From positions 1 through 64,000 of the forward strand of contig CATXUX010000019.1 in assembly GCA_958402795.1 (NCBI GenBank): a stretch of 64,000 bases of DNA. Reading direction: 5' to 3'. The stretch is from an uncultured Lachnospiraceae bacterium (lineage in GTDB: Bacteria; Bacillota; Clostridia; Lachnospirales; Lachnospiraceae). Shown here one piece after another: positions 1 to 8,969 of the stretch. The position numbers and the translations under genes were made by a program. Each line of letters starts with the position of its first letter. Within the stretch, counting starts at the first letter, position 1. The notes under the pieces were generated by a model, which was not told where the DNA came from, searched no databases, and saw only the letters and a list, made by a program, of their open reading frames with translations.

Positions 1-63
1 TAACCGGCATAGTCTGATGGTGGTTATGTGGACAGAACTGCGGAAACTCAAGAGCTTCTTTAC

Positions 64-92
64 ATGACAAAACAGAAAAGTTATGTTATACT
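64..92 (+). promoter_or_regulatory. probable sigma-A promoter of the pyrH operon
   Basis: ATGACA (64-69) and TATACT (87-92) are separated by 17 bp. A TGT directly before the -10 gives an extended -10. The predicted start of transcription lies about 60 bp upstream of the pyrH start codon. The first 60 bases of the window hold nothing else I can recognise. Confidence 0.5.
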
Positions 93-156
93 TCCTTTTA
101 GATATGATACATGCATGAGAAGTAAGGCTCATACAAGAAAGGCTTGGTACAGATTT

Positions 157-852
157 ATGAAACGTGTATTGTTAAAATTGAGTGGAGAGGCACTTGCCGG
201 GGATAAGAAGACCGGCTTTGACGAGGCAACTTGTATCGGGGTTGCCAGGCAGGTAAAGACACTGGTGGATCAGGGCAATCAGATCGCGATCGTGACAGGC
301 GGCGGCAATTTCTGGCGCGGACGGACAAGCGAGACGATCGACCGTACAAAGGCGGATCAGATCGGAATGCTGGCAACCGTGATGAACTGCATTTATGTAT
401 CGGATATTTTCCGTCATGTAGGAATGAAAACGGAGATCTTTACTCCATTTGTATGCGGGGCGTTTACAACGCTTTTCTCTAAGGATGCTGCGGTTGCGGC
501 GCTGGAGGAAGGAAAGGTGATCTTTTTCGCGGGCGGTACGGGACATCCGTACTTTTCGACAGATACCGGGGCGGTCCTGCGTGCGATCGAGATCGAGGCT
601 GACGCGATGCTGCTGGCGAAGGCAATCGACGGAATCTATGACAGTGACCCGAAAGTGAATCCTCAGGCGAAGAAGTATGATGAAATCTCCATTCAGGATG
701 TGATCGATCAAAAGCTGGCGGCTGTCGATATGACGGCGTCGATCCTGTGTATGGAGAATCAGATGCCGATGCTTGTGTTCGGACTGAATGAAAAGAACAG
801 CATCGTAGAGACGATGAGCGGGAATTTCACCGGCACGAAAGTGACCGTATAG
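157..852 (+). CDS. pyrH: UMP kinase
   Basis: Phosphorylates UMP to UDP with ATP, a cytoplasmic step of pyrimidine nucleotide synthesis. The 231-residue protein has the amino-acid-kinase fold signatures of bacterial PyrH: the N-terminal KRVLLKLSGEAL, the glycine loop VTGGGNFWRG and the late GGTGHPYFSTDT segment that binds nucleotide. An in-frame ATG exists at 28, but the family begins at MKRVLLKLSGE, so 157 is chosen. An AAGAAAGG stretch lies about 14 nt upstream, a slightly long spacing. It is the first gene of pyrH-frr-uppS-cdsA-dxr-rseP, a common Firmicute order. Length and motifs are normal. Confidence 0.95.
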   Translation: MKRVLLKLSGEALAGDKKTGFDEATCIGVARQVKTLVDQGNQIAIVTGGGNFWRGRTSETIDRTKADQIGMLATVMNCIYVSDIFRHVGMKTEIFTPFVCGAFTTLFSKDAAVAALEEGKVIFFAGGTGHPYFSTDTGAVLRAIEIEADAMLLAKAIDGIYDSDPKVNPQAKKYDEISIQDVIDQKLAAVDMTASILCMENQMPMLVFGLNEKNSIVETMSGNFTGTKVTV

Positions 853-943
853 AAGAGGAATCTGTGCGCTTTCCGGTACGGAAAACCGAAGGCAGCAATA
901 TCCGCCGGAAAAGAAAATCTATGACTGAGAAAGGAACACGACT

Positions 944-1495
944 ATGAACGAGAAATTAAAACCATATGATGAGAAGATGACAAAGACGATGAAGAGCCTG
1001 AATACGGATCTGGCAGCAATCCGGGCGGGTCGCGCGAACCCGCATGTGCTGGACCGGATCGTTGTAGATTACTATGGTTCGCCGACGCCGATCCAGCAGG
1101 TTGCGAATGTATCCGTGCCGGAAGCGCGTATGATCCAGATCCAGCCGTGGGAGAGAAGTATGCTGAAGGTGATCGAAAAGGCAATTCTTGTTTCAGATCT
1201 CGGAATCAATCCGACGAACGACGGAACCTGCATCCGCCTGGTATTTCCGGAGCTGACAGAGGAACGCAGAAAGGAACTGGCGAAGGATGTGAAGAAGAAA
1301 GGGGAAGCAGCGAAAGTTGCTGTCCGCAATATTCGCCGGGATGGAAACGACGCGCTGAAAAAGCTCAAAGGCAGCGATATTTCAGAGGATGAGATCAAGG
1401 ATCTGGAGACACAGCTTCAGAAGATTACAGACAAGTATATCAAAGAAGTCGATGCGGCGGTAGAGGCAAAGACCAAAGAAGTAATGACGGTATAA
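944..1495 (+). CDS. frr: ribosome recycling factor
   Basis: Splits post-termination ribosomes together with EF-G. The 183-residue protein has the usual RRF length and sequence pattern, including LNTDLAAIRAGRANP near the N-terminus, the VPEARMIQIQPWE segment in the middle, the RRKELAKDVKKKGEAAKVAVRN helix and a C-terminal helix ending KEVMTV. GAAAGGAA sits about 8 nt before the ATG. It lies 91 bp after pyrH, the standard pairing, and is probably cotranscribed with it. Nothing is unusual. Confidence 0.96.
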   Translation: MNEKLKPYDEKMTKTMKSLNTDLAAIRAGRANPHVLDRIVVDYYGSPTPIQQVANVSVPEARMIQIQPWERSMLKVIEKAILVSDLGINPTNDGTCIRLVFPELTEERRKELAKDVKKKGEAAKVAVRNIRRDGNDALKKLKGSDISEDEIKDLETQLQKITDKYIKEVDAAVEAKTKEVMTV

Positions 1496-1528
1496 GAACA
1501 GACTTGCCCGTCAGGGAGTCTTGAATGA

Positions 1529-1562
1529 GGGAAGGGGCGCGCAGAATATGCAGCCCCTTTCC
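1529..1562 (+). other. intra-operon stem-loop between frr and uppS
   Basis: GGGAAGGGGC (1529-1538) pairs with GCCCCTTTCC (1553-1562), ten base pairs with one G-U. No T run follows, so it is more likely an mRNA stability or processing structure than a terminator. Confidence 0.4.
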
Positions 1563-1651
1563 GTTGTGCGGCAAAGTGGAGAAATGCAGATTTACGCAGA
1601 TCGCTGCGTGGTCTGTGTCTGGAATCATGAATATGGGGAGGAATGAAGATA

Positions 1652-2359
1652 ATGGAAGTACCACAGCATGTTGCGATTATTCTGGATGGAAACGGACGCT
1701 GGGCAAAGGCGCATGGAATGCCGAGAAATTACGGGCATACGCAGGGAAGCAAGAATGTGGAAAGAATCTGTGAAGAGGCGTGGCGCATGGGAATTAAGTA
1801 CCTGACGGTTTACGCGTTTTCCACAGAAAACTGGAAACGGCCGAAGTCAGAAGTGGATACGCTGATGTCGCTGCTGCGCAATTATATGCGGACTTGTCTT
1901 TCTACTGCGAAAAAGAATGACATGAAGGTTCGCGTGATCGGAGATATTGAACCGTTGGACGAGGATATTAAGAAACGGATCCGGGAGCTGGAAACGGCAA
2001 GTAAAAATAACGGCGGACTGAATTTTACGATCGCACTGAATTATGGAAGCCGGGATGAAATGATCCGCGCGGTGCGCCGTCTTTCGAAAGACTGCGCAGA
2101 CGGACGCGTGCGTCCGGAGGAGATTGACGAAGCATTGTTCAATTCCTATCTGGATACGGGGGAACTTCCGGATCCGGACTTACTGATCCGTACCAGCGGG
2201 GAGCAGAGATTATCCAATTTTCTGCTCTGGCAGTTGGCTTACACGGAATTTTATTTTACAGATGTTCCGTGGCCGGATTTTACAAAAGAGGAATTGAGCC
2301 GTGCCATAGAGTATTATAATAGTAGGGAACGGCGGTTCGGAGGAATAAAGGAGGAATAA
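1652..2359 (+). CDS. uppS: isoprenyl transferase (undecaprenyl diphosphate synthase)
   Basis: Cis-prenyltransferase that builds the undecaprenyl diphosphate carrier for cell-wall synthesis. The family P-loop-like HVAIILDGNGRWAK lies at the N-terminus, followed by YAFSTENWKRP and LLIRTSGEQRLSNFLLWQ with the Arg and Glu residues that bind diphosphate and magnesium. An upstream in-frame ATG at 1643 begins only one base after GGGGAGG, too close to the ribosome binding site. The ATG at 1652 has a 10-nt spacing and starts MEVPQHVAII, as in relatives, so it is preferred. It ends one base before cdsA. Confidence 0.95.
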   Translation: MEVPQHVAIILDGNGRWAKAHGMPRNYGHTQGSKNVERICEEAWRMGIKYLTVYAFSTENWKRPKSEVDTLMSLLRNYMRTCLSTAKKNDMKVRVIGDIEPLDEDIKKRIRELETASKNNGGLNFTIALNYGSRDEMIRAVRRLSKDCADGRVRPEEIDEALFNSYLDTGELPDPDLLIRTSGEQRLSNFLLWQLAYTEFYFTDVPWPDFTKEELSRAIEYYNSRERRFGGIKEE

Positions 2360-2360
2360 C

Positions 2361-3173
2361 ATGTTTAAAACACGCTTGATAAGTGGAATACTATTGGTGC
2401 TGATCGCCTTGGTCACCCTGATCTCGGGTGGGAGTATCACGTTTCTCACGATACTTGCCATTAGTCTGATCGGGCAGTGGGAACTGTACCGGGTATTTCA
2501 GATTCATAAGAAGCCGCTGGGGATATGCGGGTATATATTCACAGTGGGGTATTATGTACTGTTGTATATGAAGCCGGCGCTTACAGGAGATACACGGGAC
2601 TGGTTTATGGCGCTGTTTATCGGCTATCTGATCTGCCTGCTTGCAATCATGGTATTTGCTTATCCGGCATACCGTGCAGATCAGATGATGGCGGCCTTTT
2701 TTGGACTGTTTTACGTATCGGTCATGCTGTCTTATATTTACCAGATCCGTATCCTTCCGGGCGGCGTCTTTACCGTATGGCTGGTATTCGTATGCTCGTG
2801 GGGGTGCGATACCTGCGCGTACTGTGTCGGAAGGCTGATCGGAAAACATAAGCTGGCTCCGGTTCTGAGTCCGAAGAAATCAGTGGAAGGCGGAATCGGC
2901 GGAATTGCCGGAGCGGCGCTGATCGGTGTTCTGTATGCGCTGGCGATCAACCACTGGGGCGGTGCCGGGGTCGGTGTCGCAGAATTTGCGCTGATCGGCG
3001 CGGTAGGCGGCGCTATTTCCCAGATCGGCGATCTGGCAGCGTCCGCGATCAAACGAAACTATGATATCAAAGATTACGGAACACTCATTCCGGGCCACGG
3101 GGGAATTCTGGACCGGTTCGACAGCGTGATCATTACAGCGCCGATCATCTACTATCTGGCGGTGCTGGTATAG
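2361..3173 (+). CDS. cdsA: phosphatidate cytidylyltransferase
   Basis: Makes CDP-diacylglycerol from phosphatidate and CTP at the membrane, the entry point to phospholipid synthesis. The 270-residue protein is a multi-pass membrane protein beginning with two hydrophobic helices. It ends with the CDS signature SAIKRN...KDYGTLIPGHGGILDRFDS. AAAGGAGG lies 6 nt before the ATG. It is preceded by uppS and followed by dxr with a 44-bp gap, as is typical for this operon. Confidence 0.95.
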   Translation: MFKTRLISGILLVLIALVTLISGGSITFLTILAISLIGQWELYRVFQIHKKPLGICGYIFTVGYYVLLYMKPALTGDTRDWFMALFIGYLICLLAIMVFAYPAYRADQMMAAFFGLFYVSVMLSYIYQIRILPGGVFTVWLVFVCSWGCDTCAYCVGRLIGKHKLAPVLSPKKSVEGGIGGIAGAALIGVLYALAINHWGGAGVGVAEFALIGAVGGAISQIGDLAASAIKRNYDIKDYGTLIPGHGGILDRFDSVIITAPIIYYLAVLV

Positions 3174-3217
3174 CAACTGCATATAGTTGGGATCTTTACG
3201 GCAAGAGGAAAAGAAAG

Positions 3218-4375
3218 ATGAAAAAAATAGCAATTTTAGGTTCCACAGGCTCGATTGGGACGCAGACTCTTGAGGTTGTGAGAAATAACGGGGATATCGA
3301 AGTGGTCGCTCTCGCGGCGGGGAATAATATCCGTTTGCTTGAGGAACAGATCCGGGAATTTCATCCGCATCTTGCAGCAGTGTGGACAGAAGAAAAAGCA
3401 AAAGAACTCCGGGACAATATCCGTGATCTGGATGTAAGAGTGACATCCGGGATGGAAGGACTGCTGGAAGTCGCAGAAACATCCGATTCGGAAATGCTGG
3501 TCACGGCGATCGTGGGCATGATTGGAATCCGTCCGACGATCGCGGCGATGAAGGCAGGAAAGGATATTGCGCTGGCGAACAAAGAAACGCTGGTCACTGC
3601 CGGACATATCATTATGCCGCTGGCACAGGAGTGCAATGTATCGATTTTACCTGTGGACAGCGAACACAGTGCGATCTTTCAATCGCTGCAGGGCGGGCAA
3701 AGAAGTGCGTTGCATAAGATTCTGCTGACTGCATCGGGCGGACCATTCCGTGGGAAGACGAAGGAAGATCTGAAACAGATTCGGGTGGAAGATGCACTGA
3801 AGCATCCGAACTGGAGTATGGGGCGCAAGATCACCATTGATTCTTCGACGATGGTGAACAAAGGCCTGGAGGTTATTGAAGCAAAATGGCTCTTCGGCGT
3901 CTCGGTGGATCAGGTGGAAGTGGTCGTCCAGCCGCAGAGTATCATTCACTCGATGGTGGAGTATGAAGACGGCGCGGTGATCGCCCAGCTTGGGACGCCG
4001 GATATGAAACTCCCGATCCAGTATGCGCTGTATTACCCGGAGCGGAGATTCCTTCCGGGGGATCGTCTGGATTTCGGAACATTGTCGCAGATTACATTTG
4101 AAAAACCAGATATGGAGACCTTTTACGGACTGAAGCTGGCGTATGAAGCAGGAAAGAAAGGCGGCTCTCTGCCGACCGTTCTGAATGCGGCGAATGAGCG
4201 GGCGGTGGCGCTGTTCTTGGACAGAAAGATTGCTTATCTTCAGATTCCGGAGATCATTCAGGACTGTATGGAACATCATAAGAATATTCCGGATCCTTCG
4301 GTGGAGGAGATCCTCGCGACAGAACAGGAGACATATGAGTATATTGACAGAAAATGGACGAACGGGAAAAACTAA
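3218..4375 (+). CDS. dxr: 1-deoxy-D-xylulose 5-phosphate reductoisomerase
   Basis: NADPH-dependent conversion of DXP to 2-C-methyl-D-erythritol 4-phosphate in the MEP isoprenoid pathway. The 385-residue protein opens with the dinucleotide-binding GSTGSIGTQTLEVV. It has the metal- and substrate-binding region around PVDSEHSAIFQSLQ, the later MVNKGLEVIEAKWLF and the C-terminal helical domain. Length is normal. With uppS and cdsA upstream it ties isoprenoid precursor supply to carrier-lipid and phospholipid synthesis. The ribosome binding site GGAAAAGAAAG is weak but well placed. Confidence 0.95.
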   Translation: MKKIAILGSTGSIGTQTLEVVRNNGDIEVVALAAGNNIRLLEEQIREFHPHLAAVWTEEKAKELRDNIRDLDVRVTSGMEGLLEVAETSDSEMLVTAIVGMIGIRPTIAAMKAGKDIALANKETLVTAGHIIMPLAQECNVSILPVDSEHSAIFQSLQGGQRSALHKILLTASGGPFRGKTKEDLKQIRVEDALKHPNWSMGRKITIDSSTMVNKGLEVIEAKWLFGVSVDQVEVVVQPQSIIHSMVEYEDGAVIAQLGTPDMKLPIQYALYYPERRFLPGDRLDFGTLSQITFEKPDMETFYGLKLAYEAGKKGGSLPTVLNAANERAVALFLDRKIAYLQIPEIIQDCMEHHKNIPDPSVEEILATEQETYEYIDRKWTNGKN

Positions 4376-4413
4376 TCTGCGAGCAAAGATTTATATAAAA
4401 AGGTGGTAACCAG

Positions 4414-5448
4414 ATGGGAATAGTCATAGCAATTTTATTGTTCAGCGCGATCGTGATCTTTCATGAACTGGGACATTTCCTGCTTGCAAAAGCAAACGGG
4501 ATCCGGGTAGATGAGTTCTCTCTCGGACTGGGACCGACTCTGTTCGGGAAAGAAATCGGCGGAACAAAATTTACAGTCAATCTGCTGCCATTCGGCGGAG
4601 CGTGTGTGATGGGGGAAGACGATGCTGACGATATGTCGGAAGGAAGCTTCAACAGCAAATCTGTATGGCAGCGGATTTCCGTGATCATTGCGGGACCTCT
4701 GTTCAACCTGATTCTGGCATTGATTCTCTGCATCATTATGATCGGCTGGATCGGATACCGCTCTCCGCTTGTCGGAGAAGTGACGGACGGATATGCGGCG
4801 GCGGAACAGGGAATGCAGGCCGGCGATCTTATCACGGAGATCAATGGGCGTAATGTATATCTCTGGGATGAGATTACCTTGTATAATCTAAGCAGTAAAG
4901 CCGGAGACGTTGTGGAAGTGACCTATGAACGCGACGGACAGGAATATACGGCGAATCTCGAGATGAAGCAGCTGGAAGGAGATTCATATGCACGGCTCGG
5001 GATCGTGAGCACATCCGAACGGACAAAACCCGGAATCATCGGAACTGTCCAGTACGGTGCATATACGGTGCGCTACTGGGTGAACTACACGATTGAAAGC
5101 CTGAAAATGCTTCTGACCGGGCAGGTCGGGATTGACCAGATGTCAGGACCGGTCGGAATCGTGGATGCGGTGGACACCACATACCAGCAGACCAAATCAA
5201 GCGGCTGGCAGGCCGTTGTCCTGAATATGATGAATATCGCAATTCTTCTGACCGCGAACCTGGGAGTGATCAACCTGCTCCCGCTTCCGGCGCTGGACGG
5301 CGGGAGACTATTATTCCTGCTGATCGAGGCGATCCGCGGAAAACGCGTACCGCCGGAAAAAGAAGGGAAAGTACACTTTGCAGGGTTTGTCCTGCTGATG
5401 ATTCTGATGGTCGTGGTGATGTTTAACGATATCAGAAAGATTATATAG
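4414..5448 (+). CDS. rseP: site-2 intramembrane metalloprotease, RseP type
   Basis: Membrane zinc protease that cleaves anti-sigma factors or other single-pass proteins within the bilayer. The zinc motif HELGH lies in the first helix (about residues 14-18). A PDZ domain follows, and the second catalytic motif NLLPLPALDGGR is in a C-terminal helix. The 344-residue length fits RseP/YluC. AAAGGTGG precedes the ATG. It is the last gene before a strong terminator. In many Firmicutes ispG and polC follow, but here the operon ends and accessory genes begin. Confidence 0.93.
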   Translation: MGIVIAILLFSAIVIFHELGHFLLAKANGIRVDEFSLGLGPTLFGKEIGGTKFTVNLLPFGGACVMGEDDADDMSEGSFNSKSVWQRISVIIAGPLFNLILALILCIIMIGWIGYRSPLVGEVTDGYAAAEQGMQAGDLITEINGRNVYLWDEITLYNLSSKAGDVVEVTYERDGQEYTANLEMKQLEGDSYARLGIVSTSERTKPGIIGTVQYGAYTVRYWVNYTIESLKMLLTGQVGIDQMSGPVGIVDAVDTTYQQTKSSGWQAVVLNMMNIAILLTANLGVINLLPLPALDGGRLLFLLIEAIRGKRVPPEKEGKVHFAGFVLLMILMVVVMFNDIRKII

Positions 5449-5459
5449 AGATTCTGGAA

Positions 5460-5495
5460 CTCCCCGCAGCATGCTGCGGGGAGTTGATTATTTTG
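5460..5495 (+). terminator. Rho-independent terminator after rseP
   Basis: A perfect palindrome, CTCCCCGCAGC (5460-5470) with GCTGCGGGGAG (5473-5483), is followed by a T-rich tract. It closes the pyrH-rseP operon. Confidence 0.85.
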
Positions 5496-5576
5496 ATTTT
5501 TAAATTAAGCTGTAAAAAAACTTGCGGACGGCGTCTCTATGTGTTATGTTTTACCATAAGCAATGAAAAGTCGAAG

Positions 5577-5697
5577 CTGTCTATAATCTACTGTTCAGAT
5601 GTATCTTTTATTCTTGCTTAAAAATTACCAAATACAATTGATAGTGGGAATAATGGGAATTCTATGCCCTTTTTGTTTCCGCGGGAAGGAGAAGTGT
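5577..5697 (+). repeat. 121-bp direct repeat, copy 1, upstream of the first Uma2 gene
   Basis: Positions 5577-5697 match 8026-8146 with one difference that I can see (G versus A near the 3' end). The repeat covers the intergenic DNA and ribosome binding site (GGGAAGGAGAAG) of both Uma2 genes and stops just before their start codons. The preceding 5484-5576 shows no gene or clear signal. Confidence 0.9.
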
Positions 5698-5698
5698 T

Positions 5699-6286
5699 AT
5701 GAAACAGCAGGGAGAGTACACGTTGGAGGACTATTATGCGCTGCCGGATGACCAGCGTGTGGAGCTGATTGACGGAGTGATTTACGATATGCCTTCGCCA
5801 TTGTCGATTCATCAGCTGCTTGGCGGGAAAATTCATTTCCAATTACTGCACTTTGTGGAGAAGAATGGCGGTGCTTGCATGCCGTTCATAGCACCGATGG
5901 ATGTACAGCTTGACAGGGATAACCGCACGATGGTGCAGCCGGATGTGCTGGTAGTGTGTGATCGGAGTAAGGTGAAAAGACGCTGCGTGTACGGCGCGCC
6001 GGATTTTGTCGTGGAAATATTATCGGAATCAACGAGAAAAAAGGATATGTACCTGAAGCTGGATAAGTACCAGAATGCCGGGGTACGGGAATATTGGATG
6101 GTGGATCCGAAGTCAAAGAGGGTGATCGTCTATGAGTTTGAAAAAGAAGACTGCCCTGTGATTTTCGGATTTGACGCGAAGATTCCGGTGGGGATTTTTG
6201 AGGGAAAGTGCGTCATTGATTTTGAAGAAATCTATCAGAGTATCGAGTTTTTGTATCAGATGGAAGAGGAGCCGGACGAAGAATAG
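5699..6286 (+). CDS. Uma2-type (DUF820) PD-(D/E)XK endonuclease-like protein, short paralogue
   Basis: A 195-residue protein of the Uma2/DUF820 family, whose fold is that of PD-(D/E)XK nucleases; the cellular role of these families is unsettled. The visible core is YYALPDDQRVELIDGVIYDM, then QPDVLVVCD and APDFVVEILSESTRKKD...KLDKYQNAGVREYWMVDP, which carries the candidate catalytic D-x(n)-E-x-hydrophobic pattern. The paralogue at 8149 differs at about 35 of 194 aligned residues by hand count. This copy lacks the roughly 44-residue charged N-terminal extension of the other, and a GTGT sequence at the junction suggests the segment was deleted. A ribosome binding site 5 to 10 nt upstream fixes the start. 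Confidence 0.8.
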   Translation: MKQQGEYTLEDYYALPDDQRVELIDGVIYDMPSPLSIHQLLGGKIHFQLLHFVEKNGGACMPFIAPMDVQLDRDNRTMVQPDVLVVCDRSKVKRRCVYGAPDFVVEILSESTRKKDMYLKLDKYQNAGVREYWMVDPKSKRVIVYEFEKEDCPVIFGFDAKIPVGIFEGKCVIDFEEIYQSIEFLYQMEEEPDEE

Positions 6287-6403
6287 AGTGCAAATCATAA
6301 TACGGTATGTTGGTTGACGAGTATATCACTTTGCGATAAAATACATTTATAACAGATTGAGATGGTGATGTGGCAATTATGCAGGAAAGGGGTGTTTTCA
6401 TGC

Positions 6404-7984
6404 ATGGGTAATTATTTAAACATCGGCAATGCAGGTTTTGCTTCAGTGGTGAAAGATATTTATGTTGATAAAACGGGAATGATTGCATTCATTAATAATA
6501 CGCTGGGAAAGACCAGAAAATTGACGTGTGTGAGCAGACCAAGACGTTTTGGAAAATCATTTGCGGCGAAAATGCTGTGTGCCTATTATGATAAGAGCTG
6601 CGAGTCTCGGGAGTTGTTTGAAGGACTGGAAATTTCAAAGGATCCTTCATTTGAAACTTATTTGAACAAGTATGATGTGATTTATCTGGATATCACAGAG
6701 TTTACCTCAGATGCGTTTATCAAGAAAGATATGCAAAATGTTGTGATAAATCTTGAAAACAAAGTGATTTCAGAACTGACAGCAGCCTATCCGGACGTGA
6801 AAAGGCAAGATGATCTGCCGGGTATGCTTTATAATATAACGGAAGCGACCGGAAACCAGTTCGTTTTTATCATTGATGAATGGGATGCTTTGTTCCGTGA
6901 AGAAAAGGATAATACGCTTTTACATGAGGCATACATTAAGCTTCTTCGTGGGTTATTTAAGAACAGTGGAAAAACGGACAAGATGATTGCTGCGGCATAT
7001 ATGACAGGTATTCTTCCGATTAAGAAATACGGGAATCAGTCTGCAGTATCGGATTTTCGGGAATATACGATGCTGTCACCAGGGGGATTGGCGGAATATA
7101 TGGGATTTACGGAACCGGAGGTAAAGGCGTTATGCGAAGAGTATGACATAGATTTTGAGGAAATGAAATACTGGTATGACGGGTATTCTTTCAGTAGATT
7201 AAAATCAGTGTATAATCCTAATTCTGTTATGGAGGCAATCAATAGGCAGGAATTTGGCAGCTATTGGACAAGAACAGAAACATATGAAGCATTGAAGATT
7301 TATATAGATATGAACGAAGATGGATTAAAAGAAGCCGTTGTCCATATGCTTGGAGGCGGACGGGTAAAAATCATGTCAGAGTCTTTCCAGAATGATATGA
7401 CGAGCATAACGAGCAAGGACGATGTGCTGACACTGCTGGTTCATCTGGGTTATCTTGCTTATGACGCAAAAGAGGAAAGTGTATTTATTCCGAATGAGGA
7501 AGTAAAGAAGGAATTCCTTCTTGCCGTTTCGAAGGGAAGACACAAAGAATTGGCAAAGTTGATTCAAAATTCGGATCTTCTTCTGGAGCAGACATTAAAT
7601 ATGGAAGAAGACGCAGTGGCAGCTGCGATTGAGGAATCACATAAATTGAATGCGTCGCCAATCAAATATAATAGTGAGGAATCCTTGCGCAGTACGATCC
7701 GGCTTGCATATATTACTTGCCGGGAAGAGTTTACAGAGATTGATGAATTGCCGTCCGGACATGGATATGTTGATATGGCATTTGTGCCTAAAAAGGGATC
7801 GTCAAAGCCGGTTATTTTGATTGAACTGAAATGGAATCGTACCGCAGATACTGCAATTCGACAGATAAAAGACAAGGATTATTCTCATGCTTTCAAAAAT
7901 TATGGCAGAGATATTCTACTCGTTGGAATTAGTTATGATGAAAAAACAAAAGCACATTCATGTAAAATCGAGAAGTTGCCGTAA
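6404..7984 (+). CDS. AAA-ATPase-like protein with C-terminal PD-(D/E)XK nuclease domain
   Basis: Member of the large family with an N-terminal AAA-ATPase-like domain (PF09820 type) and a C-terminal PD-(D/E)XK domain (PF08011 type), abundant and multicopy in gut anaerobes; function unknown. The first 60 residues read GNYLNIGNAGFASVVKD..YVDKTG, then RPRRFGKSFAAKML, a degenerate Walker A. Walker B-like FIIDEWDALF follows about 100 residues later. The C-terminus has GHGYVDMAFVP...VILIELKWN, the D..ExK nuclease core. An in-frame ATG at 6362 exists, but AGGAAAGGGG directs to 6404. It sits between two Uma2 paralogues, so all three may be one mobile cargo block. Confidence 0.85.
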   Translation: MGNYLNIGNAGFASVVKDIYVDKTGMIAFINNTLGKTRKLTCVSRPRRFGKSFAAKMLCAYYDKSCESRELFEGLEISKDPSFETYLNKYDVIYLDITEFTSDAFIKKDMQNVVINLENKVISELTAAYPDVKRQDDLPGMLYNITEATGNQFVFIIDEWDALFREEKDNTLLHEAYIKLLRGLFKNSGKTDKMIAAAYMTGILPIKKYGNQSAVSDFREYTMLSPGGLAEYMGFTEPEVKALCEEYDIDFEEMKYWYDGYSFSRLKSVYNPNSVMEAINRQEFGSYWTRTETYEALKIYIDMNEDGLKEAVVHMLGGGRVKIMSESFQNDMTSITSKDDVLTLLVHLGYLAYDAKEESVFIPNEEVKKEFLLAVSKGRHKELAKLIQNSDLLLEQTLNMEEDAVAAAIEESHKLNASPIKYNSEESLRSTIRLAYITCREEFTEIDELPSGHGYVDMAFVPKKGSSKPVILIELKWNRTADTAIRQIKDKDYSHAFKNYGRDILLVGISYDEKTKAHSCKIEKLP

Positions 7985-8025
7985 GCATTGCTCTAGGTAG
8001 ATTACAGACAGTCTGGGAAAGAAGA

Positions 8026-8146
8026 CTGTCTATAATCTACTGTTCAGATGTATCTTTTATTCTTGCTTAAAAATTACCAAATACAATTGATAGTGGGAAT
8101 AATGGGAATTCTATGCCCTTTTTGTTTCCACGGGAAGGAGAAGTGT
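8026..8146 (+). repeat. 121-bp direct repeat, copy 2, upstream of the second Uma2 gene
   Basis: Second copy of 5577-5697, 120 of 121 bases identical by eye. With the Uma2 genes it makes a direct-repeat pair around the AAA-ATPase gene, which could recombine and lose the segment between. Confidence 0.9.
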
Positions 8147-8148
8147 GT

Positions 8149-8865
8149 ATGACACAGACACGAGAAGAAACGAAAAAAGAGATGGAGAAGAAAATTGAGG
8201 AGAAGAATGCTTATCCATGCGGAGAAGAATCATGGGAAGACGAGTCGCTTGTTCGGGAGGCACAGGCTGCTTATCGTGTGAAGCAGCAGGGAGAGTACAC
8301 GCTGGAGGATTATTATGCGCTTCCTGACGATCAGCGGGTGGAATTGATCGACGGAGTGATCTATGACATGTCTGCGCCATTGCTGGTTCATCAGGCAATT
8401 GCGGGAGATATTTATAGTCAACTGTGGCAGTTCGTGAAGCGTAATGGCGGAAACTGCATGCCGTTTGTCGCTCCGGTGGATGTACAGCTTGATAAGGACA
8501 ACCGCACGATGGTGCAGCCGGATGTGCTGGTGGTGTGTGACCAGAGTAAGATGAAAGAACACTGTGTGTACGGCGCGCCGGATTTTGTCGTGGAAGTATT
8601 ATCGAAATCAACGAGAAAAAAGGATATGTATCTGAAACTGGATAAGTATCGGAATGCCGGGGTGCGGGAATATTGGATGGTGGATCCGAAGTCAAAAAGG
8701 GTGATTGTTTATGAATTTGAAAATGAAGACCGTCCGGTGATTTACGAGTTTGATGGGAAAATCCCGGTGGGGATTTATGATGGAAAGTGTGTCATTGATT
8801 TTGAGGAAATCTATCAGAGTATCGACTTTTTGTACCAGACGGAAGATGAGCCGGACGAAGAATAA
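8149..8865 (+). CDS. Uma2-type (DUF820) PD-(D/E)XK endonuclease-like protein, long paralogue
   Basis: A 238-residue paralogue of the protein at 5699 with the same core (ELIDGVIYDM, QPDVLVVCD, DFVVEVLSKSTRKKD, GVREYWMVDP). It carries an extra charged N-terminal stretch of about 44 residues (REETKKEMEKKIEEKN and onward) that looks like a helix or coiled coil. The upstream ATG at 8113 lies before the ribosome binding site GGGAAGGAGAAG, so 8149 is the start. Biochemical role unknown. The high similarity to the neighbour points to a recent local duplication. Confidence 0.8.
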   Translation: MTQTREETKKEMEKKIEEKNAYPCGEESWEDESLVREAQAAYRVKQQGEYTLEDYYALPDDQRVELIDGVIYDMSAPLLVHQAIAGDIYSQLWQFVKRNGGNCMPFVAPVDVQLDKDNRTMVQPDVLVVCDQSKMKEHCVYGAPDFVVEVLSKSTRKKDMYLKLDKYRNAGVREYWMVDPKSKRVIVYEFENEDRPVIYEFDGKIPVGIYDGKCVIDFEEIYQSIDFLYQTEDEPDEE

Positions 8866-8904
8866 AAAGAAAAACAAAAAAACAGAGCGCACTCTAATTT
8901 CTTG

Positions 8905-8932
8905 TTGACATACCGGATTTTTGAGCTATAAT
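8905..8932 (+). promoter_or_regulatory. strong sigma-A promoter of cstA
   Basis: TTGACA (8905-8910), a 16-bp spacer and TATAAT (8927-8932), both hexamers perfect. Confidence 0.85.
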
Positions 8933-8969
8933 AGTACCCGATTGAAATAAGTCAATGAGAGGAGAGAGA

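Noticed and set aside
59..92. TTTACA at 59-64 as the -35 of the pyrH promoter
   Set aside because: The spacing to TATACT would be 22 bp; ATGACA at 64-69 gives 17 bp.
5614..5638. Promoter TTGCTT-TACAAT in the 121-bp repeat
   Set aside because: The spacer is only 13 bp, so a promoter call is not justified, though the repeat must carry some expression signal.
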